DNA of 64,000 nt from contig CAWBNP010000002.1 of the NCBI GenBank assembly GCA_963790245.1, forward strand, positions 1,612,001-1,676,000, in the 5' to 3' direction. The translations under genes and the position numbers were made by a program. Origin of the DNA: JACCVG01 sp963790245 (lineage in GTDB: Bacteria > Actinomycetota > Thermoleophilia > Solirubrobacterales > Thermoleophilaceae). Every line of letters begins with the position of its first letter. The stretch's first letter is position 1. Positions 16,743 to 25,216 of the stretch are shown here, piece by piece. The notes beneath the pieces were generated by a model that did not search any database, had not been told where the DNA came from, and saw only the letters and a list, made by a program, of their open reading frames with translations.

Positions 16743-18473
16743 ATGCGAAATACCGAGATAGCCGAGGCGTTCTCAGAGCTCGCGGATCTCTACGAGCTCG
16801 ACGGCGCGATCGTCCACCGCGTGCTCGCTTACCGCAACGCCGCCAAAGCGATCCGCGACAGCGGCCGGTCGGTCGCCGAGCTCTCGCGAGCGGGCCGGGT
16901 CGAGGAGCTCTCCGGGGTTGGCAAGACGCTCGCCGAGAAGATCGAGGTGCTGCTCGAGACCGGCTCGATCCCCTCCGCCGACAAACTGAAGGCGAAGTTT
17001 CCGGCCGGACTGGTGGCGATCACGCGGATCCCCGGGCTGGGGCCCAAGCGGGTCCGCCGCCTCCACGACGAACTCGGGATCTCTTCGCTCGAAGAGCTCG
17101 GCGAGGCCGCCGAAGCGGGACGGTTGCGCGACCTCCCGGGCTTCGGCGCCAAGGCCGAGCAGAACATCCTCGAGTCGCTGGCGGCGTTCGAGGCCGGTGG
17201 TCTGCGCGAGCGAACGGTCCTCTCCCGCGCGCTGTCGATCGCGGAGGAGCTGCGCGACGCGCTACGTGCCCACCCGGCGGCGATCCGGGTCGAGATTGCC
17301 GGCAGCGGGCGCCGGATGGCCGAGTCGTGCAAGGACCTCGACATCGTCGCCGCGACGAGCGACAAAGATGCGCTGATCGACGCCTTCCTCGCCTCGCCGC
17401 TGCTGGAGGAGGGGAGCTCCGGGGGCAGCTCGGGCGCGCGGGCGATGACCAACACCGGGATGCCCGTCGACCTGCGGATCGTGACCCCGGAGTGCTTCGG
17501 CAACCTGCTCCAGCACTTCACGGGCTCCAAGCAGCACAACGAGGCGCTGCGCACCGCGGCGGTCAAGCGCGGCCTGCACGTCTCCGAGTACGGGATCAAG
17601 GACGACGCCACCGGGGAGACGACGACCGCGACCAGCGAGGAGCAGGTCTATGAGCAGCTCGGCATGGCCTACGTCGAGCCCGAGCTGCGTGAGAACCGGG
17701 GCGAGCTCGAGGCCGCAGGCGAGGACCGGCTGCCGCAGCTGATCGAGCCGGCCGACATCCGGGGCGATCTCCACATGCACACGACCGCCTCGGACGGCCG
17801 CAACTCGATCACGGAGATGGCGCACGCCGCGATCGAGCAAGGGCTTGACTACATCGCGATCACCGACCACTCGGCCAGCCACGGTTTCGGGAACGAGGTG
17901 TCACCTGATGCGCTCCGGCGGCTGATCGCCCGCGTCCGCGAGGTCGACGCGGCGATCGACGGAATCCGGATCCTCGCGGGCTCCGAGGTGAACGTCCTCC
18001 CGAACGGTTCCCTCGACTACGACGACGAACTGCTCGGCGAGCTCGACTGGGTGATCGCGAGCCTGCACTCCTCGTTCCGGATGGGCGAGCGTGAGATCAC
18101 CGATCGGATGGTGCATGCGATCGAGCATCCGCTGGTCGACGCAATCGGCCACCCGACCGGTCGCCTGATCGAGCGGCGCGAGCCCTACGCGCTCGACTTC
18201 GAGCGGGTGATCGCCGCGGCGCTGGAGACCGGGACGTTCCTCGAGATCAACGCGAATCCGGATCGCCGCGACCTGAATGAGATCCATGCCCGCCAGGCGG
18301 CTCAGGCCGGCGTCAAGCTCGTGATCGACTCCGACGCGCACGGCATCGAGCGGCTCCCGAACATGCGCTATGGAATCGCGACCGCCCGCCGCGCCTGGCT
18401 TACCGCCGATGACGTCGCCAACACGCGGCCCTGGGCCGAGGTCCGGGCCTTGCGCCCGCGCCCTGACCGCTAG
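16743..18473 (+). CDS. polX: DNA polymerase/3'-5' exonuclease PolX
   Basis: This 576-residue family X repair polymerase has an N-terminal helix-hairpin-helix region (RIPGLGPKRVRRLHDEL and LPGFGAKAEQNILE, about residues 95-145). The polymerase palm includes EIAGSGRRMAESCKDLDIV (about 184-202, two metal-binding Asp) and the third Asp in GMPVDLRIV (about 242). A C-terminal PHP phosphoesterase/exonuclease domain begins RGDLHMHTTASDGRNS (about 340) and continues with ITDHSASHG and the late SDAHG. Bacterial PolX fills gaps in base-excision repair. All expected catalytic residues are present. It starts 22 bp from the divergent glycosyltransferase gene. Confidence 0.93.
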   Translation: MRNTEIAEAFSELADLYELDGAIVHRVLAYRNAAKAIRDSGRSVAELSRAGRVEELSGVGKTLAEKIEVLLETGSIPSADKLKAKFPAGLVAITRIPGLGPKRVRRLHDELGISSLEELGEAAEAGRLRDLPGFGAKAEQNILESLAAFEAGGLRERTVLSRALSIAEELRDALRAHPAAIRVEIAGSGRRMAESCKDLDIVAATSDKDALIDAFLASPLLEEGSSGGSSGARAMTNTGMPVDLRIVTPECFGNLLQHFTGSKQHNEALRTAAVKRGLHVSEYGIKDDATGETTTATSEEQVYEQLGMAYVEPELRENRGELEAAGEDRLPQLIEPADIRGDLHMHTTASDGRNSITEMAHAAIEQGLDYIAITDHSASHGFGNEVSPDALRRLIARVREVDAAIDGIRILAGSEVNVLPNGSLDYDDELLGELDWVIASLHSSFRMGEREITDRMVHAIEHPLVDAIGHPTGRLIERREPYALDFERVIAAALETGTFLEINANPDRRDLNEIHARQAAQAGVKLVIDSDAHGIERLPNMRYGIATARRAWLTADDVANTRPWAEVRALRPRPDR

Positions 18474-18979
18474 CTCGTTTCGAACCGCCGCAGTCCCGCG
18501 GTTCGGACGAGCTGGGTGGGTTTGAACGGCGAGTTGCGCTCGACGTGGAACTGCGCCCCGTCGCGCTCCTCGATCGCTTGGACCGCGGCGGCCTGGCGGC
18601 GCCACCCCAGCGCCACCAGCAGCGCGTAGCCGGTCGCGACCGACGTCGCCTGCGGGAACAAGAACGAGAGTCCGCCCGCGACCAGCGTCAGCAGCGCGAC
18701 CGGCCACAGCCGGTTGACGATGATCGAACCCGACTCGAGCGCCGGCATGCTCGTAGCCGCGCGTGCGTCGGCGAGCAGCCCCTCGATCGCGCGGGTCGGG
18801 CCTTCGCCGTAGCCGAGCCAGCTCCCGACGCCGGCCGCCAGCGCCCACCAGCCCGCGGAGACGTAGAGCAATGTCGAATCGGCCTCGCCGAAGGCTGCGG
18901 CGAGCGTCGCGCTCGCGAGCGCGGTCGCCGATGCGGCGTTGATCAGGACGGTCACTCGGAGCAGGTCGGTGTAGCGCAT
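18470..18979 (-). CDS. Hypothetical integral membrane protein
   Basis: I do not recognise this protein. It is about 169 residues with four hydrophobic stretches near residues 8-30, 38-52, 78-98 and 100-120 (for example LWPVALLTLVAGGLSFLF) and a basic, non-membrane C-terminal tail. The ATG 16 bp after the otsB stop has a GGAG site and is preferred over a start inside otsB. Close spacing suggests co-transcription with the trehalose-phosphatase gene, with no evident functional connection. The gene tail overlaps the polX stop region convergently by four bases. Confidence 0.65.
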   Translation of the reverse strand: MRYTDLLRVTVLINAASATALASATLAAAFGEADSTLLYVSAGWWALAAGVGSWLGYGEGPTRAIEGLLADARAATSMPALESGSIIVNRLWPVALLTLVAGGLSFLFPQATSVATGYALLVALGWRRQAAAVQAIEERDGAQFHVERNSPFKPTQLVRTAGLRRFETS

Positions 18980-18995
18980 GGTCTCCGCGTCCGGA

Positions 18996-19799
18996 TCAGG
19001 CCAGCAGGGCCAGCAGCTCAACGAAGCCGGGCACGCCGGAGACGGCGAAGTCCGCCTGTTCGACGATCGCGCGCGGCCCCTCCTCGGAGCGGACGCCGAT
19101 CTTCAGGCCGGAATCGATCAGTCCCTCGCGCGCGAGTTGTTCGATCGCGTCGAACGCGTCGAGGTCGGTTGCATCGTCACCGCTGAACAGGGCGTGGCGG
19201 ACGCCGCTGCCGGCGACCAGCTCGCGCAGGGCGAGCCCTTTGTTGATGTCGACCGGCGGACGGATCTCGAGCACCTTGCGCGCCCAGTGGACCCGCAGCC
19301 CCTCGGCCTGCGCGGCTTCGGCGACCTCGTCGAGCCGCCGGCGGGCAGCCGGCTCGTCGGGTACGCCGCGCCAGTGGAAGGCGACGATCGGGCCCTTGTC
19401 CTCGACGCGGATCCGCAGCAGGCGGCTTCCCTCGAGCGCCGAGCGGGCAAAGGCCTGGACCGGTTCACGCCAGGCTGCCACTTCGGCCGACAGGCGCGCG
19501 CGCGGCTCGCCCGGGTCGAACCGTTCGGCGCCGTGCATGCCGACATAGGCGATGCTGCCGACACCGACCAGCCGCTTGGCCTCGGCCGCCGGCCGCCCGG
19601 AGATGCATGCGACGCAGGCGTAGCGGCGCGCGAGGACGCCGAGCAAGCGGGCGGTCTCGGGGGCCACGCGGGCGTCCTCGGCGTTACGCACGATCGGGGC
19701 GAGCGTCCCGTCGATGTCGCAGAAGATCGCGCTCCGCTCTGGAGCGTCGGTGAAGGTCGCGAGCGCATCGGCGAGCGCCGTCGTGCTGCCGGCTGACAC
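18996..19799 (-). CDS. otsB: Trehalose-6-phosphate phosphatase
   Basis: This 267-residue HAD-superfamily phosphatase would release trehalose from trehalose 6-phosphate. It has motif I (IFCDIDGTLAPIV, nucleophile Asp), the OtsB-type cap (YVGMHGAERFDPG) and motif IV (SGDDATDLDAFDAI). The EIRPPVDINKGLALREL segment is diagnostic of OtsB. Two starts are possible: a GTG giving the coordinates here, or an ATG 21 bases upstream that would overlap the divergent exporter gene. OtsA is not in the window. Trehalose in this group serves as osmoprotectant and cell-envelope sugar. Confidence 0.9.
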   Translation of the reverse strand: MSAGSTTALADALATFTDAPERSAIFCDIDGTLAPIVRNAEDARVAPETARLLGVLARRYACVACISGRPAAEAKRLVGVGSIAYVGMHGAERFDPGEPRARLSAEVAAWREPVQAFARSALEGSRLLRIRVEDKGPIVAFHWRGVPDEPAARRRLDEVAEAAQAEGLRVHWARKVLEIRPPVDINKGLALRELVAGSGVRHALFSGDDATDLDAFDAIEQLAREGLIDSGLKIGVRSEEGPRAIVEQADFAVSGVPGFVELLALLA

Positions 19800-19809
19800 G
19801 CGTCCTAGT

Positions 19810-20175
19810 ATGCCCGCCATGCCTTCGCGCCTCGGTCGACTGGCGCTCGTGGGGACCGCCGCCGGTGCGTTCAGCGCGCTGTTCGGGGTCGGCGGCGGCA
19901 CCGTCATCGTCCCCCTGCTGATCCTCTGGTTCGGCTACAACGAGCGCGAGGCGACCGGTACCTCGCTCGCGGCGATCGTCCCGATCGCCGCGCTCGCCGC
20001 GGCGCTTCAGGGCGCGTTCGGCAACGTCGATCTGCTCGCGGGCATGTTGATCGGACTGCCGGCCATCGGCGGCGTACTGCTCGGCACGGCACTCCAGCAG
20101 CGGCTCCCGCTGCGGGCGGTTTCGCTGCTGTTCGCGTTGCTGCTCGTGGTCTCGGCCGCGGTGCTCGTCTTCTGA
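19810..20175 (+). CDS. TauE/SafE family exporter, N-terminal half protein
   Basis: This is a 121-residue membrane protein equal to one half-repeat of a TauE/SafE permease. It has the hallmark FGVGGGTVIVPLLILWFG after the first hydrophobic segment and about four transmembrane segments. Its TGA overlaps the ATG of a second half-size gene (TGATG), so both are co-translated, presumably as the two halves of one transporter for sulfite, sulfonates or another organic anion. A second in-frame ATG lies nine bases downstream. The gene starts about ten bases from the divergent otsB start, suggesting a leaderless or shared compact promoter. Confidence 0.85.
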   Translation: MPAMPSRLGRLALVGTAAGAFSALFGVGGGTVIVPLLILWFGYNEREATGTSLAAIVPIAALAAALQGAFGNVDLLAGMLIGLPAIGGVLLGTALQQRLPLRAVSLLFALLLVVSAAVLVF

Positions 20176-20570
20176 TGGACGCGACCGCGCTGATCGGACT
20201 GCTGGCGGTCGGCTTCGCAGCCGGAATCGTCGGTGGTCTCGTCGGCGTCGGCGGGGGGGTGCTGTTTGTCCCCGGCCTGATCATCTTTCTCGACCAGCCG
20301 GTCCTGCGGGCCGAGTCCACCTCACTCGTCGCGATCGTGATCGTCGCGATCGTCGGGGGCTGGCGCCAGCACGGCTATGGCAACGTCCGCCCGCGCGATG
20401 CGCTGCTGATAGGAGTCCTCTCGCCGCTCGGCGTTCTCGCCGGCGGCTTGCTCGCCAACACCGTCCCCGAGCGGGCACTCGAGCTCGGGTTTGCAGGGGT
20501 CCAGCTGTTCTTCGCCTACGGGCTGGTGCGGCGCTCTCGCCCGGAGCGCCCCGGGGTAAGCTCCCAGTGA
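20175..20570 (+). CDS. TauE/SafE family exporter, C-terminal half protein
   Basis: This 131-residue membrane protein again carries one complete TauE/SafE half (GGLVGVGGGVLFVPGLIIFL near the N-terminus, then SLVAIVIVAIVGG and two further hydrophobic segments). It ends in a short basic cytoplasmic tail (RRSRPERPG). It is translationally coupled to the preceding half. Both halves have their own intact hallmark, so this is not a simple frameshift in the middle of a motif. Substrate unknown. The stop overlaps the start of the hemolysin III-like gene. Confidence 0.85.
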   Translation: MDATALIGLLAVGFAAGIVGGLVGVGGGVLFVPGLIIFLDQPVLRAESTSLVAIVIVAIVGGWRQHGYGNVRPRDALLIGVLSPLGVLAGGLLANTVPERALELGFAGVQLFFAYGLVRRSRPERPGVSSQ

Positions 20571-21235
20571 TGCCCGTCGCGGAGGCTCCGAACGTGCTCT
20601 TGCGCCCGCGCCTGCGCGGCGTCTCGCACGAGATCGCGGCGTTCGTCTTCGGCGCGCTCGGGATCGCACTCGTGATCAGCGCGCCGAGCACCCGCGCGAC
20701 GGTCGCCGTGGCGATCTACTCAGCGAGCATGGTCGCGCTGTTCGCCGCGAGCGCGGTCTACCACCGGGTCAGCTGGAGCACCGCTCGTGCCCGGACGCTG
20801 ATGCGCCGCGTCGACCACTCGATGATCTTCGTCCTGATCGCGGGCTCCTATACGCCGTTCTGCCTGCTCGCCTTCCAGGGAACCTTCGGCCTGGTCGTGC
20901 TGATCGTCGTCTGGAGTGCAGCGCTCGCGGGGATCGTCATGAAGGCGGTCTGGATCGACTCGCCGCGCTGGCTCGTGACGGCGACCTACATCGCGCTCGG
21001 GTGGGTAGCGGTGATCGGCTTCCCGATGCTGATCGAGCGGATCGGCTTAGTCGCGACGCTGCTGGTCGCCGCCGGCGGCTTGCTCTATTCGGTCGGCGGC
21101 GTGATCTACGCCCGCAAGCGACCCGACCCCGCTCCGAAGGTCTTCGGCTACCACGAGATCTTCCACCTGCTCGTCGTGATCGCCGCCGGCCTCCAGTTCG
21201 CAGTCGTCGCGCTCTGGCTGGTTCCCGGCGGCTAG
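20570..21235 (+). CDS. Hemolysin III family (PAQR-like) membrane protein
   Basis: This seven-transmembrane protein of about 221 residues belongs to the YqfA/HlyIII family. Conserved metal-site and family segments are VYHRVSWS (about 65), RRVDHSMIFVLIAGSYTPFCLL (about 80-102) and FGYHEIFHLLVVIAAG (about 193-208), matching the zinc-binding His/Asp set of PAQR relatives. Despite its name, cytolytic activity is not established for most members; lipid hydrolase activity is the common proposal. Start could be GTG or the next-codon ATG; the ATG overlaps the upstream stop. It closes a three-gene operon with the split TauE/SafE genes. Confidence 0.9.
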   Translation: MPVAEAPNVLLRPRLRGVSHEIAAFVFGALGIALVISAPSTRATVAVAIYSASMVALFAASAVYHRVSWSTARARTLMRRVDHSMIFVLIAGSYTPFCLLAFQGTFGLVVLIVVWSAALAGIVMKAVWIDSPRWLVTATYIALGWVAVIGFPMLIERIGLVATLLVAAGGLLYSVGGVIYARKRPDPAPKVFGYHEIFHLLVVIAAGLQFAVVALWLVPGG

Positions 21236-21284
21236 ACGAGCCGGTTCGTCTCAACTCCGCTCAGGCGGGTAGTACGGTGAGACG

Positions 21285-22160
21285 ATGGATGTCCTGCGCT
21301 GGAGCGAGCGCCCACAGCCGCGCAACCCGATTCTCGTCTGCTCGTTCAAGGGCTGGAACGACGCGGGCGAGTCCGCCTCGGCGGCGGTCGGGCTGCTGAT
21401 CGCCAATCTCGAGGCGCGCCAGATCGCGGAGATCGACCCCGAGCAGTTCTTCGACTTCACCGCCGTGCGCCCGACGATCCGCCTCGAGGAGGGTCTCACG
21501 CGGATCGTCGAATGGCCCACGACCACGATCCACATCGCCGAGATCCCCGGCGCCGACCGCGATCTCGTCCTGCTCCAGGGCGTCGAGCCTTCGCTGCGCT
21601 GGCGCGGATTCTGCGAGGCCATTCTCGAGCTGACACGGGTGCTCGGGGTCGAGATGGTCATCTCGCTCGGGGCGTTGCTCGCCGATATCCCTCACACCCG
21701 TCCGACATCGATCACCGGTATCGCCTCCGACGAGGCGCTCGTCGAGCGGATGGATCTCAGCCGCTCCAACTACGAGGGCCCGACCGGCGTCGTCGGCGTC
21801 CTCCAGTCCGCTTGTGCGGCGGCCGATCTGCCCGCGGTCAGCCTGTGGGCCTCGGTCCCCCACTACGTCGCGGCTGCGACGCCCAATCCGAAGGCTGCGC
21901 TGGCGCTCGTCCGCAAGGTCGAGGGGATCGCGGGCGTAGCCGTTGATGCCGGCGAGCTCGAGGATGCGACGGTCGACTATGAGCGCCAGGTGACGGCGGC
22001 CGTCGCCTCCGACGCCGACGTGCGCGCGTTCGTCGAGCAGCTCGAGGAGGCGATGGACGAGCAGGACGACGGCACCCCGCCGGCGCCGCGACTCCCCTCC
22101 GGCGACACGATCGCGCGAGACTTCCAGCGTTTCCTCAGGCAGCAGAACGCCGATGACTGA
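21285..22160 (+). CDS. PAC2 family protein
   Basis: This 291-residue protein belongs to the PAC2 (proteasome assembly chaperone 2-like) family widespread in Actinobacteria. The N-terminus RNPILVCSFKGWNDAGESASAAV, the central LGALLADIPHTRP and the YEGPTGVVGVLQ and SLWASVPHYVAAA segments are typical. The C-terminal 50 residues are acidic and helical. The biochemical role of bacterial PAC2 proteins is not settled. No proteasome subunit is in the window. It converges on the helicase-nuclease gene with a short gap. Confidence 0.88.
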   Translation: MDVLRWSERPQPRNPILVCSFKGWNDAGESASAAVGLLIANLEARQIAEIDPEQFFDFTAVRPTIRLEEGLTRIVEWPTTTIHIAEIPGADRDLVLLQGVEPSLRWRGFCEAILELTRVLGVEMVISLGALLADIPHTRPTSITGIASDEALVERMDLSRSNYEGPTGVVGVLQSACAAADLPAVSLWASVPHYVAAATPNPKAALALVRKVEGIAGVAVDAGELEDATVDYERQVTAAVASDADVRAFVEQLEEAMDEQDDGTPPAPRLPSGDTIARDFQRFLRQQNADD

Positions 22161-22172
22161 CTTTCTTCGGCT

Positions 22173-25100
22173 CTATTTCTCCGCGGCGGGACAGATGATC
22201 CGGTAGTCGCAACTGGGGCAGTACTCCGTCGAGGGCGTCGGCTCGAAGTCCTGGCGCGTGATCCCTTCGGCAATTTCGGCGACCGTCCCACGCACCCGTT
22301 CGAGCTGTGCCTCGGAGTGCTCGACCGGCACCTTCTCGTTGTCGAGCACGTAGTAGTAGCTCTGGGCGGAGGTCTCCAGACCCCATGCCTCGCGCGCACC
22401 CATCTGGTAGATCGAGAGCTGGATGTCGGACTGGAGCTGCTCCTCGGTCCGCGGCTTGCCGGTCTTGTAGTCGATCAGCTCGTGGGCGCCGTCGGGCAGC
22501 CGGTCGACGCGGTCGACACGGCCACGAAGTACATGCGGGCCGAGCTTGAAGGTGAACCCCCGCTCGAAGGAGACGGGCTCGGATTCGCGCTCGCGGTCGC
22601 TGACCCAGTAGCGGCGCAGCGCGTCGACAGCGCGCTCGTGGAACTGGATGTCATCGTTGGAGCTCGAGAAGCCCGCCCGCCGCCACGAGCTCTCGAACAG
22701 CTCCATCAGATCCTCGAGTGAGCCCGACCCCTGCGCGTGGAACCGCTCGAGCACCTGGTGGACGACGATCCCGAACCGCTGATTGATCGTCGGTTCCTGA
22801 GGGATCCTGAAGACGCGCGCGAACTTGTACTTCAGCGGGCAGATCCTGTAGGTCTCGATGTCGGAGGCCGAAAGCATCAGCCCGTCACCACGACGCGGGA
22901 TGAACGATTCGAGCGAGGCCTCCTGCGCGGGCCTGGGCCGGCTCCCGGTCGCCGCTCCGGCGGTCAGGTACTGGTCAAGCGACGAGGTCAGGAACGCCTC
23001 ACGCGCCTCGGGCGCCGCCGACTGGAGCAGCAGCTCGTTGACCTCGGGTAGCGCGGCCGCGACGGTCTGACCCTCCTTGCCGCGCTCGATCAGCGCCGCG
23101 AGCTTCACGAGTTCGAGGTAACGCGCGATCCCCTGGGAGACATCGAGGTAGGTGTCCAGGCGCAGGTCGGCCAGCCGCCCGCCGAGCCGCGCGACGCTGT
23201 CGAGTACCTCGTCGCGCATGATCCGGAAGGTCGAGTGCAGACCCTCGGCGGGGCCGAACAGCTCTTCGTCCTGGCGGTCGAAGCCGAGCTCGAGCGCATC
23301 CCGGACGGCCTCGAGCCCGGGGGCGGGCCGACTGGCGGGCCCAGACTCGGCTAGCTCGGCGTAGGAGAGCACGAGCGACTCGCGCGCCCGTGTCGCGGCG
23401 ACGTGCAGCAGCCCGGTCGCCGGCCCGCGGCTCGCGCCGAGACCGATCGCGAAGACGTGGTCAAAGCCGAGCCCCTTCGCCGCCTCGATCGACATCACGC
23501 GAATCGCCCCGGGCGCTCCCGGGACCGCGACCTCGTCCTCGCGCAGGCCGGCTTCGGCGACCGCGGTCAGGTAGCGCGCGAAGTCGCGCGCCGTGGCGTC
23601 GGGTTCGCGCTGCATGTAGGTGGTCGCGAGGTCGTTCAGCTTGGCGATGTTGAGCAGCCGCTCGACCGTGTTCGGCGCGGCGGCGAAGATCTGGTTGCGG
23701 CGCAAGCCGATCCGCTCGATCAGCCGGTGCAGGAACTGATCCGGGGGCATCTCGTCGAAGGCGCCCTGTGCGGCTCGGTAGAGGCGCAGGAATGCGGCCG
23801 CCCGGTCGCGGCCCTCGGGCGAGAGCTGCGGGCCTTCGCAGGCCTGGGCGACGCCGGCGACCATGTCGAGCTTTCGCCGCCGCGCGAGCTGCGTCAGCCG
23901 CGCCATGTCGACCGGTCGCAGCCCGATCGGCGGGCGCGACAGGGCGCGGACGACCGCCCGTGCGTCGTCGGGATCGCCCAGCAGGCGCAGCCAAGCGAGT
24001 ACGTCGCGGACCTCGGCACGCTGGAAGTAGGCCGCCGAGCCGGTCAGCCGATGTGGCAGACCGCGCTCCTCGAGCGCGGAGGCGACGAGGCCGCCCTCGT
24101 TGGCGAGCGTCTGGACCAGCACCGCGATCTCGTCGGGGCTCGTGCCACCTGCGAGCAGCGAATCGGCCTCGCGCGCGACCGCCTGTGCCTGGGCCCGCTC
24201 CGAGGCACATGTCCACAACTCGACGCGCCCGCCCACCCGCCCGCGCGGCGCCCCGATGCTTCCTCCGATCGCCGCGGCCGCGGCCAGGATCCGGGCGCGC
24301 GAGCGATGGCTGCGATCGAGCGTCACGACGGCGAGGTCCGGTTGGGATCCGCGCAGCCGCTCGACGTTGCCGGTCGCCGCAGAGTCGGGGGCGAGCGCCC
24401 GGCTGTCGTCGCCCGCCACGGTCACCTCGGGCTGGCGCTCGTGGAGCAGCTCGAACAGGCTGACCTGCGCGGGGGTCGCGTACTGGAAGTCGTCGACCAG
24501 GATTCGCTGGAAGCGCAGCGCGACCTGCTCGCGGATGTCGGGGTTGCCGCGCAGCAGCTCGAGCGCGGCGATCACGAGGCCGCCGGAGTCGATCGCGCCG
24601 TGGTCGCGCAGCAGCCGGTCGTGGTGCTGGTAGATCGCGGCGAACTCGAGCTCCCGGTCGGCGCGAGCGCGATCGGCCTCGGTCAGCGCGCCCGCCTGGC
24701 CGGCGGCGAGCGAGTGGGCGTGGCGCCGGTACTGCTCGGCACTGATCATCTGGTCCTTGAGTCGGTCGATCCGCTCGAGGAAGCTCGCCAGGAGCGGAGT
24801 CGGGTTGCCGCGTATCTGGTGGTGGCGCAACGGGATTGCGTCGATCGTCTCGAGCAGCAGCGCGAGCCGGTCGGCGGCGCTCAGCAACGAAAAGCTGGCT
24901 TCCGCCCCGACGAGCAACCCGCAGAAAGAGTCGAACGTTCCAACGAACAGCTCCTCGTAGGCGCGATCGAGGGCGCCCTCGATTGCCGACCGCATCAGCT
25001 CGGCCGCCCGAGTCCCGTGGTTGAGCACGAGCACCGCCTCGGGCTCGATTCCCTGCTCGACAAGCCACAGGAATCTGCTCGTGAGCGCGCGCGTCTTGCC

Positions 25101-25193
25101 GGTGCCCGCGCCGCCGACGAGCAGCAGCCCTCCGCCGACGTGGGTGACGGCCTCCAGCTGCCGCTTGTTGAGGCCGTCGAGCGGATCGGTCAT
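22173..25193 (-). CDS. UvrD/Rep-type helicase fused to PD-(D/E)XK FeS nuclease (AddB/Adn-like)
   Basis: This 1006-residue protein resembles subunits of the AdnAB/AddAB end-resection machinery. The N-terminal superfamily 1 helicase has Walker A GGAGTGKTRAL (about 26-36), a motif II variant VDDFQYATPAQ, and motif VI-like HVAATRARESLVLSYAE. The C-terminal RecB-like nuclease has LIDYKTGKP (about 905). Four cysteines (about C784 and C992, C995, C1001) fit the iron-sulfur staple of AddB-type nucleases. The segment between motifs V and VI is shorter than in UvrD. No second Adn subunit is adjacent. Role in recombination repair is likely; whether the helicase is fully active is open. Confidence 0.85.
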   Translation of the reverse strand: MTDPLDGLNKRQLEAVTHVGGGLLLVGGAGTGKTRALTSRFLWLVEQGIEPEAVLVLNHGTRAAELMRSAIEGALDRAYEELFVGTFDSFCGLLVGAEASFSLLSAADRLALLLETIDAIPLRHHQIRGNPTPLLASFLERIDRLKDQMISAEQYRRHAHSLAAGQAGALTEADRARADRELEFAAIYQHHDRLLRDHGAIDSGGLVIAALELLRGNPDIREQVALRFQRILVDDFQYATPAQVSLFELLHERQPEVTVAGDDSRALAPDSAATGNVERLRGSQPDLAVVTLDRSHRSRARILAAAAAIGGSIGAPRGRVGGRVELWTCASERAQAQAVAREADSLLAGGTSPDEIAVLVQTLANEGGLVASALEERGLPHRLTGSAAYFQRAEVRDVLAWLRLLGDPDDARAVVRALSRPPIGLRPVDMARLTQLARRRKLDMVAGVAQACEGPQLSPEGRDRAAAFLRLYRAAQGAFDEMPPDQFLHRLIERIGLRRNQIFAAAPNTVERLLNIAKLNDLATTYMQREPDATARDFARYLTAVAEAGLREDEVAVPGAPGAIRVMSIEAAKGLGFDHVFAIGLGASRGPATGLLHVAATRARESLVLSYAELAESGPASRPAPGLEAVRDALELGFDRQDEELFGPAEGLHSTFRIMRDEVLDSVARLGGRLADLRLDTYLDVSQGIARYLELVKLAALIERGKEGQTVAAALPEVNELLLQSAAPEAREAFLTSSLDQYLTAGAATGSRPRPAQEASLESFIPRRGDGLMLSASDIETYRICPLKYKFARVFRIPQEPTINQRFGIVVHQVLERFHAQGSGSLEDLMELFESSWRRAGFSSSNDDIQFHERAVDALRRYWVSDRERESEPVSFERGFTFKLGPHVLRGRVDRVDRLPDGAHELIDYKTGKPRTEEQLQSDIQLSIYQMGAREAWGLETSAQSYYYVLDNEKVPVEHSEAQLERVRGTVAEIAEGITRQDFEPTPSTEYCPSCDYRIICPAAEK

Positions 25194-25216
25194 CGCCTAC
25201 CTAGGATAGGGCTGCG

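Noticed and set aside
20570..21235. Haemolytic toxin
   Set aside because: Hemolysin III family membership does not establish cytolysis; the PAQR-like metal site points to a membrane enzyme.
22160..22173. PAC2 gene as evidence of a proteasome cluster
   Set aside because: No proteasome subunit, Mpa or Dop gene lies in the window; PAC2 alone is not informative.
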